Shown here: piece after piece, positions 30,417-40,417 of the stretch
How the letters are laid out: each line of letters starts with the position of its first letter
Numbering within the stretch: position 1 is the first letter of the stretch
Translations under genes and position numbers: made by a program
The notes under the pieces: generated by a model
Database searches by the model: none
What the model was told of the DNA's origin: nothing
The model's input: the letters and a program-made list of their open reading frames with translations, nothing else
NCBI RefSeq assembly: GCF_900095175.1
Contig: NZ_LT606946.1
Span: forward strand, 436,712 to 500,711
Source: Polynucleobacter necessarius
GTDB taxonomy: Bacteria > Pseudomonadota > Gammaproteobacteria > Burkholderiales > Burkholderiaceae
DNA length: 64,000 nt
Direction of reading: 5' to 3'

Positions 30417-31968
30417 TTAGCTCATGACCCCAACTTGCCATGGTACGAATTCATAATCTCCAAGACCCAGTAGCTCACTTTTAGATGCTTCACCAGAGGC
30501 TGTTCTGAGAAAGAGCTCAAAAATCCGCTGCCCCATCTCTTGAACTGAAACAGTGCCATCTAAAATCTCACCGCAATTAATGTCCATGTCTTCAGTAAGT
30601 CGCTCATACATCGGAGTGTTGGTGACAAGCTTGATGCAAGGCGCTGGCTTTGATCCAAACATGGAGCCACGCCCTGTAGTAAATGCAATTAAGTTAGCAC
30701 CGCCAGCAATTTGACCTGTTGCTGAGACTGGATCAAAACCGGGTGTATCCATAAATACAAAACCTTTGGCTGTTAGTTACTGGTTCCGCATATCGATACA
30801 CCTCCATTAATGGCCCAGTTCCAACTTTCATGGATGAGCCGAGGGACTTTTCAAAGATATTAGCTAGGCCACCAATTTGATTTCCGGGGCTGACTTGTCC
30901 ATTGATCTGAACATCGCGGCCAACAGAATGTTCATCTTTCCACCAGCGTATACGTTGGATTAATTTTTCGCCGATGGCCTTGCTTGCCGCTCTACGGGTT
31001 AGTGTATGTTCGACACCATAAATCTCCGGTGTTTCAGAGAGGATGCCGGTACCACCATGGCGCGACAAAATATCAATTGCGGCACCCAAGGCTGGGTTAG
31101 CAGTAATTGAAGAGAAGCCATCCGATCCACCGCATTGCAAACCAACGCAGAGGTGGCTTGCAGAGACAGTTTGCCTTTTAGCTTTATTAGCTTCCAGGAG
31201 GAGCGCTTTTACAGCCTCAATTCCCGCTTCAATTGTTTTGCGTGTGCCACCAGTTTCTTGCATGATGAAAGTATGCAAAGTGGAATTTTCTTGCAAAGCT
31301 TCTTGCTCCATCAATCCTTTGAGTTGATTTCGCTCACAACCCAAACCAATGATCAGGGCGGCAGCCAAGTTGGGATGCTGTGCATATCCGGCCATGGTTC
31401 GGCGCAGCAACTGCATTGGCTCGCCACTCATTTCCATGCCGCAACCAATGTTATGACTAAAGGCAACCACACCGTCAACATTGGGAAAATCTTTTAAGCG
31501 TTCGGGGGTAAACCACGCTGCAATTTTGTTCACGACAGTTGCGGAGCAATTCACGGTAGATAGAATGCCGATGAAATTGCGAGTACCTACTTTGCCATTG
31601 GCGCGCACATAACCTTCAAAAGTTGCACGCTCAGATTCTGGCAAAAGGGTAGTAGGTTTATATTCACTTGCATAGGCATAGTCCCGATCGAATTCACGAA
31701 ACTCCGTGTTATGGCTATGAACCATCGTGCCAGGCTCAATATCGGTATTGGCAAATCCTACGGTCACGTTGTATTTCAGAATAGCTTCGCCCTTGAGGAT
31801 TTTCTTAGCTGCAATTTTGTAGCCTGCTGGCACTTGACTGCGGCTCGTGAAATTCTCACTTGGGACTGGTTCACCAATTGCTACATCTACCCGCGCCACT
31901 ACAATGTTGTCATTAGGATGGAGTCGAATAATAGGGCCTATTAGGCGCTTCTCTGAGATTTCAATCAT
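30417..31968 (-). pseudogene. UxaA-family altronate/galactarate dehydratase, frameshifted by a 4 bp duplication
   Basis: The N-terminal frame (31968 down to 30733) encodes the SAF-like domain (residues 1-85: PNDNIVVARVDVAIGEPV) and most of the iron-sulfur dehydratase domain (GTRNFIGILSTVNCSATV, SHNIGCGM, LGCERNQ, HLCVGLQCGGSDGFSSI). It then ends in a nonsense tail after YRYAEPVT. The rest (FMDTPGFDPVSATGQIAGGANLI ... FTTGRGSMFG) continues in another frame to 30417. At the junction, GTTAGTTA at 30772-30779 is a tandem 4 bp duplication; removing one copy restores an uninterrupted protein of about 515 residues. It would dehydrate a hexonate or hexarate; the exact substrate is unknown. Confidence 0.88.
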
Positions 31969-32033
31969 GGAGTTTCTTTGCTGATTTTAGGTTGTCGTTT
32001 GCATACTGATCGTAAGACTCAAACATTAAATTT

Positions 32034-32735
32034 TTAATGACTCAGGTCAAAGATAATGACTTCGGCGTCTTTACCATTGCTGATCAGTAGATTGCTCTCG
32101 TTTTCTATCAATAGCGCATCACCAGTAGACAGGGATATGCCGTTGACCTCTAAAGAGCCTTTCACAAGGTGAATATATGCTTTACGTGCTGGATCGAGCT
32201 CTAATTTTTGGGATTCGGATCCATCAAATAAGCCTACATATATTCTGGCATCGGCATGAATTTTGACTGCATTACCCGCGCCATCAGGGGATGCTATTAA
32301 GCAAAGCTTGCCTTGCTTGTCTAAGAGCGGGATAGATTTTTGCTCGTAACTCGGCTGAACTTCCATAACATTTGGTTGAATCCAAATTTGAAGAAAGTGG
32401 GTAGTCTGATCTTGAGCATGATTGAATTCACTATGGGTGACCCCAGTCCCAGTGCTCATGCGTTGAACATCGCCAGGTGGAATGCCCTTCACGTTCCCCA
32501 TGCTGTCTTCGTGAGCTAATTCACCAGATAAAACATGGCTGATGATTTCCATATTACGGTGGCTATGCTTACCAAAACCCATGCCTGCTGCTACTCGATC
32601 CTCATTTATTACCCTTAAATTGCCCCAGCCCATGAATTGAGGGTCATGGTAGCCGGCAAACGAGAAGGAATGAAAGCTTTTAAGCCATCCATGGTCTGCA
32701 TAGCCACGTTCTTGGGATTTTCTGAGGACTAACAT
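32034..32735 (-). CDS. Pirin-like cupin protein (YhhW type)
   Basis: A 233-residue double-cupin protein. Metal ligands are visible in GFGKHSHRNMEIISHVLSG (two His) and GTGVTHSEFNH (His and Glu), as in E. coli YhhW, which can degrade quercetin in vitro. The N-terminal SQERGYADHGWLKSFHSFSF is the pirin signature. Probable cytosolic dioxygenase or redox sensor; natural substrate unknown. It stands alone, divergent from the TAXI receptor remnant. Confidence 0.9.
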   Translation of the reverse strand: MLVLRKSQERGYADHGWLKSFHSFSFAGYHDPQFMGWGNLRVINEDRVAAGMGFGKHSHRNMEIISHVLSGELAHEDSMGNVKGIPPGDVQRMSTGTGVTHSEFNHAQDQTTHFLQIWIQPNVMEVQPSYEQKSIPLLDKQGKLCLIASPDGAGNAVKIHADARIYVGLFDGSESQKLELDPARKAYIHLVKGSLEVNGISLSTGDALLIENESNLLISNGKDAEVIIFDLSH

Positions 32736-32806
32736 CTTGGCTCTTTTTCGGAAAGCGAATTAGCCTATTATCATTAGCTTTTGACATATTTGCTGATTGG
32801 CCTTCC

Positions 32807-34211
32807 ATGGGAAGTATCAAACAAGACATTAAAGAAGCTGCCCTTGGTTTTACTGAGGATATCCAAGAAAGATGGAGAGATTTTGTCCTGTTTCTGAAAG
32901 AGGCCTGGCCAATTCTTACATTGCTCTTCATTTTGCTGGTGGGTATATGGCTATATGCCGACCCACCACCTCCGCGACAGGTATTAATGGCTACCGGAAC
33001 CGAGGGTGGTTCATATGAGGTGATGGCTAAAAAATATGTAACTTTTTTTGAGAAAAAAGGCATCAAGCTTGAACCGGTAAAAACCAAAGGCGCTCAAGAA
33101 AACTTAAAGCGTCTTGCCGATCGCAAAGATTCCTTACAAGCAGCGTTTGTTCGGGCTGGAACATTTAATCCAGGTGGAATTGGCGGCATTGATTCGCTGG
33201 GTGCGGTTGATTATGAGCCTATATGGTTTTTTTATCGCGGGCCAGAATAAGGCGTCTAATTTTAGAGGGGTCAATGGTCAAATGAAACATTTCCTTAAGG
33301 GGAAAGTTTCGGTAGACGCTGTTGGTAGCGGTACCCACTCTCAAGCTATGCGCTTGATTGAGGCATCCGGACTTCAGAAAGAAGCCCATTTCTTATATTT
33401 ACCCAATCATGACGCAGTAAATGCTCTGAAGAAGGGCGAGATTGATGGTGCTTTTTTGGTTGATGGCTATCAATCAGAAAGTGTTCAAGCGTTGCTTACC
33501 GATCCTCAAATTCATCTCACCGGATTTGAGCGAGCCGAGGCATATACCCATCTCTTACCTTACTTGCATACCTTAAAAGTGTCTATTGGTGGATTTAGTT
33601 TGCCCAGAAATAATCCCGATATTGAAATACAGTTGCTATCAACAACGACCAATCTATTGATTGATGATCGCATGCATCCTGCGCTTCAATTCCTATTTTT
33701 AGAAGCGGCACATGAAATTAACGGTAAAGCTAATTTTTTTGCACGGCGCGGAGAATTTCCTTTCTTTGGAGATTCTCATTTCCCAGAGAGTCCAGTTGCT
33801 TTGCATTATGAGAAAAATGGTTCACCTTGGTTAATGACCTATTTCCCATTTTGGCTAGCAGAGCTCATTAACCGTTTACTGTTTGTGCTCTTACCATTTT
33901 GCATGATCGCTTATCCAGCCCTCATTAGTCTCCCGGGTTATCGAAATAAGCGAATGCGACGCAAGATTAATTCCCTGTATGGTACTCTCAAAGCCTATGA
34001 GCAGGAGATGATTGAGGGTTTCTCGTCAGGATCTGGTGATGAATATCTGAAAAAGCTGGATCTTTTGGAATATGAAGCGCTCCAGCTAAAGGTTCCCAAG
34101 AGTATGGCTGGCGACTACTACACTCTGAGGACTAGTATTGATTATGTGCGTAACTGTTTAAATCGAGATACTAGACCATATCAACTCCAAGATGGTAATG
34201 TTGATATTTGA
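32807..34211 (+). pseudogene. Membrane-anchored TAXI-type TRAP solute receptor, frameshifted
   Basis: The first frame (32807-33250) encodes a cytosolic N-terminus, one membrane helix (WPILTLLFILLVGIWLYA) and the start of a TAXI receptor domain (MATGTEGGSYEVMAKKY, QAAFVRAGTFNPGG, YEPIWFFYRGPE). It stops at TAA 33248-33250. The second frame carries on at once with KASNFRGVNGQMKHFLKGKVSVDAVGSGTHSQAMRL (quoted in parts: KASNFRGVNGQ, VGSGTHSQAMRL) and runs to 34211, with a second hydrophobic segment near the end. One extra base near 33245-33250 explains the break. No TRAP permease gene is next to it. Confidence 0.85.
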
Positions 34212-34245
34212 CGCGCGACATATTGCTTAAATAAAGATTTGCCCT

Positions 34246-35597
34246 ATGAGACCTTATGACCACCCCGCCAGAAGACAGCTACACGACGAGGTCCATGCGC
34301 GCCCCCAATCGCACTTTGGCCAAATGAAAGGGTGTTATCCCAATCTTTTCTGCTTGATGCGAATTCTCATCAGACTCAAATTGAATGGATTCAAAAGTTA
34401 AGCACTGCATTGGGCGTGCCTAATGATGAGCAAGACCATTCCTTCAAAACATTGACCTTAGCCCCTGAGCCGCAGAGGGTACTTGTTAAATGGGAGCTGC
34501 ATGGTGAGTTTGCAACCATCGCAGTCATTGTGCATAACCCAGTCAAAATTACTGGACCTCTATTGCAGTCACGCTTGTCTCTCGAAAAGACTTTGGATAA
34601 ATTATTTCAGGACCTAGGCTGCCCAATCATTGTTGAGGCGGGCGGTGAAAGAATTTCCGCCCTAGATCTCGCTTTTGAGCATCGCCCTCTGTTTTCTGAG
34701 ACTCAAGAAGTTTCGGCTATTTTTGGTGGAAATACCGTACTCGGAAGTTACATTTTGTTGAGCAAGAAGGCCCAACTGTGGACGGATTTAAGTTTGGATG
34801 AGGATGGCTTCATCTCTTGCTTTATTCCGCATGATATCTTAGGATCACGACAGGCTGGTCGTATAGCGCGAGCTCTTGCTGAAGCGGAAACCTATCGTAT
34901 GGCAGCCATGATCGCATTCCCAGTAGCAAAGAGTCTCTCTATGCCACTCAGAAGTGCGGAGTCGGAATTGGCAGATCTTTCTAAAAATATTTCTCAGCTC
35001 CAAACCGAGCCTGGTATCTATACCGAAAAGGATGGACAGTTTTTGGGTGAGCTTTCTCATTTAGCCTCAAGAGCCGAGCAATGGATTTCAGGTTATGGAT
35101 TGCGCTTCACTGCCTCAGAGGCATACAGTCAATTACTCAGTAAAAACTTATACGAGTTAGCAGAGTCTCCGATTCCAGGTGTGCAGTCCTTATCGGAGTT
35201 TATGGATCGGCGTTTTCAGCCTGCGATGGGCACCTGTATTTGGACTCAGCGTAAGTTAAAAGAGCTATCTGACCGCATCTCGAGAACAACTCAAACATTG
35301 AGGACCCGTATTGAGTTTGTAAATGAAGAGCAGACGCAAAAATTACTTGCTAGCATGGATCAGAGAGCCCGTTTGCAATTACGCCTTCAAGAGACGGTAG
35401 AGAGCTTATCGGTTCTGGTGTTAACTTACTATGCGGTAAGTTTATTAGCCTATGTCGCTAAAGGCGGAAAAGAGGCTGGTCTCGCCATTCATCCGGAGAT
35501 TATTGCTGCAATAACAGCCCCAGTAGTGGCGATCACCTTCTTGCTAATTAGCAAACGACGACGCAAGCGAATTGCTGGGATGGGTAAATCGCTCTAG
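34246..35597 (+). pseudogene. DUF3422 family membrane protein, frameshifted
   Basis: The ATG at 34246 opens the typical DUF3422 N-terminus (YDHPARRQLHDEVHARP). After about 25 codons the frame breaks at GGC/CAA near 34319-34321; one missing base there would continue as FGPNERVLSQSFLLDANS into the long second frame ending at 35597. The whole would be about 450 residues with a C-terminal membrane helix pair (VLVLTYYAVSLLAYVAKGG ... AAITAPVVAITFLLIS). A GTG at 34332 could start a shortened protein lacking the conserved first 28 residues. Function of the family is unknown. Confidence 0.85.
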
Positions 35598-35600
35598 ACA

Positions 35601-35630
35601 TTAAAAAAGAGGCCGAGGCCTCTTTTTTAA
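35601..35630. terminator. Bidirectional terminator between DUF3422 and the sulfide dehydrogenase genes
   Basis: A perfect 14 bp inverted repeat, TTAAAAAAGAGGCC / GGCCTCTTTTTTAA, separated by GA, with A and T tracts at both ends, serving the two convergent genes. Confidence 0.9.
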
Positions 35631-35647
35631 TGGGCGTAAATACTTCT

Positions 35648-36928
35648 TTAACCCAAACTATCTGCCCAGATATTGTGAGCCCAGCCCCACGCATACACAC
35701 CTTCTAGAGTCGATGGTGCAGGCGATAGACCACCAGCTCCTTTAACAGGCAAGAAGGTTTTCTTCTCAGCATCATATTGATGCACACTAGCCACGTGAAC
35801 CACATCCCTAGCATTAACAAAGCTATAGCAAGTATTAGTGACCACTGGCGCTGGATTGACTTCCCAGCCGCTGAGTTCAGCAACAATAGCTGCTGCTGCT
35901 GCAACCTTGGCATGCTGATTGGCCATATGTCCTGACTTTGGCATTGTTGGAGCAATCTGAATCGAGTCACCCAAGACGTGAATATCCTTACGCGCTGTCG
36001 ATTCAAAGTTGAGGAAGTTTACATTCACCCAACGTCCATTGGAGTTGGCTAAACCTGTCTTCATGGCAATTTCACCGGCAGACATTTGCGGCAAAACATT
36101 CAACACGTCAGCCCTCACATCATCAGCAACTTCCAGTTTGAGAGTTTTGGTTTTAGCGTCTACACCAACTACATTATGTTTAGGTCGATACTCAATAATG
36201 CCAGCGTACTGCTCGGCCCATACCTTCTTGAACAAACCTCCTTTGGAGGTGACATCCTGGTTAGCATCCAAAATTAATACTTTACCCTTAGGATTGTGTT
36301 GCTTGAGGTAATTTGCAACCTGGCAAGCACGCTCATAAGGTCCAGGAGGGCAGCGATATGGCGCCTCTGGAATGCTAATTGCAAAAGTACCGCCTTCGCG
36401 CATGGCGGCGATTTGTTTATGTAGGGCAACAGTTTCAGGACCCGCTTTCCAGGCTTGCAGGGTTACGCCATCTTTGTTAGCTTGTGCGAGGCCCTCAATA
36501 CTCTTGAAGTTCAGTGATATGCCGGGAGATACGACAGCTTTGTCGTAACGTAAAGTTTTGCCGGAGGCGAGGGTTACCGTTTTCTTATCCGGATCAATGC
36601 TGCTGACGCTGTCTTGAATAATCTTGATGCCATGACGCTTGCTCAGTGTGTCATAAGGCGATGTGATTTCAGCTAGAGTTCGTGAGCCGCCAACAACCAA
36701 ATTGGACAGTGGGCACGAGATAAAAGAGGTATTTGGCTCTATGAGGGTCACTCGCGCTGTGTTGCTAGAGAATAGACGCAAATACTTGGCAGCAGTAGCG
36801 CCACCATATCCACCGCCGATAACGAGAATTTCTGCTTTTTGTAAAGTGGCTGCTTTTGTTTGGGTAGACAGTCCTGCAAGTAAACCTACTGCTGCAGCGC
36901 TCTGACCTATAAAATGTCGACGATCCAT
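35648..36928 (-). CDS. fccB: Flavocytochrome c sulfide dehydrogenase, flavoprotein subunit (FccB/SoxF type)
   Basis: A 426-residue periplasmic flavoprotein oxidising sulfide to sulfur and passing electrons to the partner cytochrome. A twin-arginine signal is visible (DRRHFIGQSAAAVGLLAG). FAD-binding GGGYGGATAAKYL near residue 38. Cysteines in FISCPLSNLV and NTCYSFVN correspond to the redox disulfide of the family, and EAPYRCPPGPYERA is conserved. The C-terminal segment GVYAWGWAHNIWADSLG is typical of the FCSD flavin-binding domain. The cytochrome gene lies directly upstream, 9 bp apart. No other sox genes are in the window. Confidence 0.9.
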   Translation of the reverse strand: MDRRHFIGQSAAAVGLLAGLSTQTKAATLQKAEILVIGGGYGGATAAKYLRLFSSNTARVTLIEPNTSFISCPLSNLVVGGSRTLAEITSPYDTLSKRHGIKIIQDSVSSIDPDKKTVTLASGKTLRYDKAVVSPGISLNFKSIEGLAQANKDGVTLQAWKAGPETVALHKQIAAMREGGTFAISIPEAPYRCPPGPYERACQVANYLKQHNPKGKVLILDANQDVTSKGGLFKKVWAEQYAGIIEYRPKHNVVGVDAKTKTLKLEVADDVRADVLNVLPQMSAGEIAMKTGLANSNGRWVNVNFLNFESTARKDIHVLGDSIQIAPTMPKSGHMANQHAKVAAAAAIVAELSGWEVNPAPVVTNTCYSFVNARDVVHVASVHQYDAEKKTFLPVKGAGGLSPAPSTLEGVYAWGWAHNIWADSLG

Positions 36929-36937
36929 GGCGCCTCC

Positions 36938-37267
36938 TTATTGTTTCTTGCCAAGTTGATTGGCAATAGTGGTGAGTTGTTCATCGGTATAGCCTTTTGC
37001 TAGCTGGGGCATGATGGTGCCCTCTAAGGTGCCAGCCTTGTAAGCCTTAAGTTTTGTCAGCATCTCTTGGCTGGTTAAGTTATTGATGAGTGGCATCCCA
37101 CCATCAACCACACCCTTGCCATCAGTCCCATGACAATTAGCGCAGGTTGCAGCAAGGCTACGTTTATATAGCTGGTCAGCAGTCTGTGCAAAGCTGAGGC
37201 CGCTCCACTGGCTCAAGCCAATCAAGGTGCCAGCCACCAAAATAGGTTTTAGGTGCTTCACTCGCAT
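36938..37267 (-). CDS. fccA: Class I cytochrome c, partner of the sulfide dehydrogenase
   Basis: With the start at MRVKHLKP (GGAG about 9 nt upstream) the product is 109 residues: a signal peptide (about residues 1-28, ending GLSFAQ), a haem-binding CANCH motif in ATCANCHGTDGKGV, and the methionine ligand in GTIMPQLAKGYTDEQL. An ATG six codons earlier gives a worse signal. It is a monohaem c-type cytochrome of the c553/c554 group, periplasmic, first gene of the pair, and the probable electron acceptor from FccB. Confidence 0.88.
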   Translation of the reverse strand: MRVKHLKPILVAGTLIGLSQWSGLSFAQTADQLYKRSLAATCANCHGTDGKGVVDGGMPLINNLTSQEMLTKLKAYKAGTLEGTIMPQLAKGYTDEQLTTIANQLGKKQ

Positions 37268-37451
37268 AGGAATAGTCTCCGTCATACATACAGCAGTTCT
37301 AAGGAGGATGCTAATAAATCCTATCTTAATCAGATAGCGATTGGAATGGTGGTTTTACTTAGATGAATTTTGAATATGCTTAGAGTAAAAAATGCAGGTA
37401 TTGATGCCGATAGTTTTTAGCTTTTAAGCCCAAGACCTATAAACTAGCGAT

Positions 37452-39173
37452 ATGCGTGGCACTTTTACTTATCGAAATGCTCTTTTCATCTTACTTCTGG
37501 GTGTATTCACCTACTTGTATGGTTTAGATAGTCGCTTTGCCCCAAAAAATGGGGATGAATATCCCTATATGCACATCGTTCGGATGACTGCGGATGCTGG
37601 AGCTTGGCTACCCCTTCAATCTGAGATGGATGGCATTAAAAATACCAAGCCTCCCCTGGTGTTTTGGGAGGGTATCGCTAGTACTGCTTGGGGTAGTGAT
37701 TGGAGTCTTCTTGCGTTACGTTGGCCCAGTGTTTTATACACGGGCTTAACGGCATTTTTCTTATTTTTGGCAGTCGCTCGCTTTAGTGGAAAAAAGCAGA
37801 CCGGCTTGCTGGCAGCTTTAGTGTGGCTTTCTTTTTTTGCAACTTATCGCTATGGCCGCCCATTCCTCACTGATCCCCCGGAAGTATTTTGGTTGAGCTT
37901 GCCATTCTTTGCGCTGCTCTATTGGGGTAGAGCAGCTTTTGAATCTAAGCTCTTATTTCCGCTGTTGGCGGGCGCCTCTTTTGGTATGGCCTTATTGTCA
38001 AAGTCCTTTGCTTACATTGTTCCCGCTGCGTTTGCCTTAGGTCTTTTTTACTGGCGCTGGCGAGGGTGGAGTATTCCAAAAGTCTTTTTGAAAGACTTAT
38101 ATAAAGTCATTTTGATTGCTCTGCTTGCTCTGGGTATATTCGCGCTCTGGTTTGTGCTGGACCCTTTTCCAGAGGCAGTCTGGAAAGAGTTTGTTCTGGG
38201 TGAGAACGCTGGTAAGTTCGAGGCACGAAGCTCTCATTACCTACTTGATCTAGTGCGTGGAGGAGATAGTATTTGGATGCTGGCTTTAACAACTCTAGCA
38301 AATGCCGGTCTATTCACTTTTGTTTTGATTTCTGCTTTGCTTCAATGTTGGAGGGAGCGTCGATTTATATCGCTTGAAGAAGGCTTGCTGCTTCTCTTGG
38401 TTTTAGCATTTTTTATCGTATTTAGTTTGCCAAGTCAGCGCTCTGGTCGATATCTGCTGCCAGTGATGCCGGCATTTGCCGCTCTAATCGCAATGTACTG
38501 GGATCGATTGCCTTTATGGGGATTTCGGATTGCATTGCTTTTGCAGTTGATCTTGCTTTCTGCGCTTTCTTGGGTTGGCGGAAATTTACAGTTATCGGAT
38601 TTCTTGGGTCAGTCTGGCATTTGGAATTACTCCCCATGGCATTGGGGATTCATGGTGACTTCAATTGCCTTGGTATTGCTGGGTATATTGAATCGAGATC
38701 GTAGTAAGGTAATTGCTTTGGCGGGTTACTTTCTTTGCTATTGCGCACTCACTACTAGTCTGTCACTTCTAGAAGGTGCTGTAGGCCGATACTCTCAATC
38801 CACTATTCAGGATATTGCTGGAAAAGATGTTTGGGTGCCTTGTGACTACCGCGCTAAAGATGAGGAGTATCGACTCTTGTTGCCGGGTGCAATATTGCAT
38901 GGCTATTTGGCAAAGGATGCTACCCAGATTGATTTGCTCACCAATACGTATCCATTAGTAGCTATTCAGTCGGCAATAGGTGTAGAGCCTGTGCTTTGTG
39001 AATCTTGCCAGATCGTCGGTAAGCGTATGGAGATGCGGGCCCGCCATTCCGATGCTGAAATTCAGGCGATACTTAAAGGTCATATTGGAGAGCATCTATT
39101 TGTGAATGAATATTTAATTTCTACACCTGCAACTATGACCTTACCATTGGTAGGTAAGGACGCTTGTCGATGA
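37452..39173 (+). CDS. ArnT/PMT-like glycosyltransferase (GT-C fold)
   Basis: A 573-residue inner-membrane protein with about 11-12 helices. The first periplasmic loop has the GT39/GT83 acidic pair in PKNGDEYPYMHIV and the KPPLVFWEG motif near residue 65, then GRPFLTDPPEVFW. Such enzymes move a sugar from undecaprenyl phosphate onto an acceptor on the periplasmic side (lipid A or protein, for example). The ATG is 8 bp after a TATAAA element. It forms a tight operon with the next two genes through ATGA overlaps. Acceptor unknown. Confidence 0.87.
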   Translation: MRGTFTYRNALFILLLGVFTYLYGLDSRFAPKNGDEYPYMHIVRMTADAGAWLPLQSEMDGIKNTKPPLVFWEGIASTAWGSDWSLLALRWPSVLYTGLTAFFLFLAVARFSGKKQTGLLAALVWLSFFATYRYGRPFLTDPPEVFWLSLPFFALLYWGRAAFESKLLFPLLAGASFGMALLSKSFAYIVPAAFALGLFYWRWRGWSIPKVFLKDLYKVILIALLALGIFALWFVLDPFPEAVWKEFVLGENAGKFEARSSHYLLDLVRGGDSIWMLALTTLANAGLFTFVLISALLQCWRERRFISLEEGLLLLLVLAFFIVFSLPSQRSGRYLLPVMPAFAALIAMYWDRLPLWGFRIALLLQLILLSALSWVGGNLQLSDFLGQSGIWNYSPWHWGFMVTSIALVLLGILNRDRSKVIALAGYFLCYCALTTSLSLLEGAVGRYSQSTIQDIAGKDVWVPCDYRAKDEEYRLLLPGAILHGYLAKDATQIDLLTNTYPLVAIQSAIGVEPVLCESCQIVGKRMEMRARHSDAEIQAILKGHIGEHLFVNEYLISTPATMTLPLVGKDACR

Positions 39174-40417
39174 GCCGTGTAATTGCTTTTTGTTTTTTAT
39201 TACTTGCTTCTGTGCTTGGCTATCTACATATTGATAGTCGCCCAATATGGGCTCCATTTGCAGGTGAATACCAAGTTAACAGTGCGCCGCAAGTGGATGA
39301 TACTCCTCAGTCAATCGAGGATGCAAAGCCAGCAAAGAATCTTAAGCATATTGCGCCAGCAAAGATCACACAGCCAACCCTAAGGATGGATTGGTTGCCA
39401 GATACTGGCGCCCCTTCAGTACACGCCGCCTCCTTAATTGCGCTGAAAGATGGTGCGATTCGAGCCTTCTGGTTTGCAGGGAGTCGCGAAGGTGCACCAG
39501 ATGTGGTGATTAATACATCTGTGTTTGATCCGCAGGCAGCCAGGTGGAGCGCTCCAACTGTTGTAATGGATCGAGTTAGTGCAGAAAAGGGTCTATCCCG
39601 TTACATTGCTAAATTAGGTAACCCCGTTCCAGCAAGAATGACGGATGGTCGCATGCAGTTGTTTTTTGTAACCGTATCTATTGGAGGTTGGGCAGGTAGC
39701 TCAATCTCATCAGTGATTTCAGATGATGAGGGTTTGACTTGGGGTCGGCCCCAGCGCTTGATTAGCTCACCCTTAATTAATCTGAGTACCTTGGTAAAGT
39801 CCCCGGCTATCCCATTTACGGATGGACGCTTGGGTTTGCCCGCTTATCACGAATGGATTGGTCGCTTTGGTGAGTTCCTCAGAATCGAGGCGAGTCAGGT
39901 TATTGATAAACGACGTATGAGCTCTGGTAGGGGTGCGATTCAGCCTGTAGTTTTTACTGATGGGCCTCAAGAGGCAAACGCTTTTTTCCGTCAAACACGG
40001 CCAAGCTCCCAGCCAAAACAAATCCCCGTCAGTGAAACCAAGGATGCTGGACAGTCTTGGGTTGTAACAAAAGATCTTGAAATTCCAAATCCAAACTCAG
40101 CCCTTGCCGCACTTACTTTGGCTAATGGCACAAAATTAATGGTGCTCAATAATATTGAAGCAGCACGTTATCGATTGGTAATGGTGATGTGTGAGCCAAA
40201 CTCTACTCAATGGCGAGTGATTCAGGTGCTTGAAGATGATGAGACTTTGCTCAACAACTTGCATCAAGAATTCTCGTACCCGTACTTAATATCTGCCAAT
40301 GGTGAGGACGTCCATCTTGCCTATACCTGGAATAGACAAAAGATTAAGCATGTGTACTTTCCGGCTGCCTGGTTTAACTATGCTGTAAGCAGTCTTAAAG
40401 AAAAGGATGCGCAATGA
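39170..40417 (+). CDS. Sialidase-like BNR/Asp-box protein
   Basis: About 415 residues. The ATG at 39170 overlaps the previous stop (ATGA). An N-terminal hydrophobic segment (VIAFCFLLLASVLGYL) anchors or exports it. The beta-propeller region has the pattern HAASLIALKDGAIRAFWFAGSREGAPDV (quoted in part: AFWFAGSREGAPDV) and two Asp-boxes, SDDEGLTW and TKDAGQSW. This fits the sialidase-like superfamily (BNR_2), but many members are not sialidases and the catalytic residues were not verified. It probably acts on a periplasmic or surface glycan made with the neighbouring glycosyltransferase. Confidence 0.82.
   Translation: MSRVIAFCFLLLASVLGYLHIDSRPIWAPFAGEYQVNSAPQVDDTPQSIEDAKPAKNLKHIAPAKITQPTLRMDWLPDTGAPSVHAASLIALKDGAIRAFWFAGSREGAPDVVINTSVFDPQAARWSAPTVVMDRVSAEKGLSRYIAKLGNPVPARMTDGRMQLFFVTVSIGGWAGSSISSVISDDEGLTWGRPQRLISSPLINLSTLVKSPAIPFTDGRLGLPAYHEWIGRFGEFLRIEASQVIDKRRMSSGRGAIQPVVFTDGPQEANAFFRQTRPSSQPKQIPVSETKDAGQSWVVTKDLEIPNPNSALAALTLANGTKLMVLNNIEAARYRLVMVMCEPNSTQWRVIQVLEDDETLLNNLHQEFSYPYLISANGEDVHLAYTWNRQKIKHVYFPAAWFNYAVSSLKEKDAQ

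Noticed and set aside
33114..33240. An independent start for the second half of the TAXI receptor at 33114.
   Set aside because: The residues before about 33240 in that frame are an out-of-frame reading of the first half and match no family pattern.
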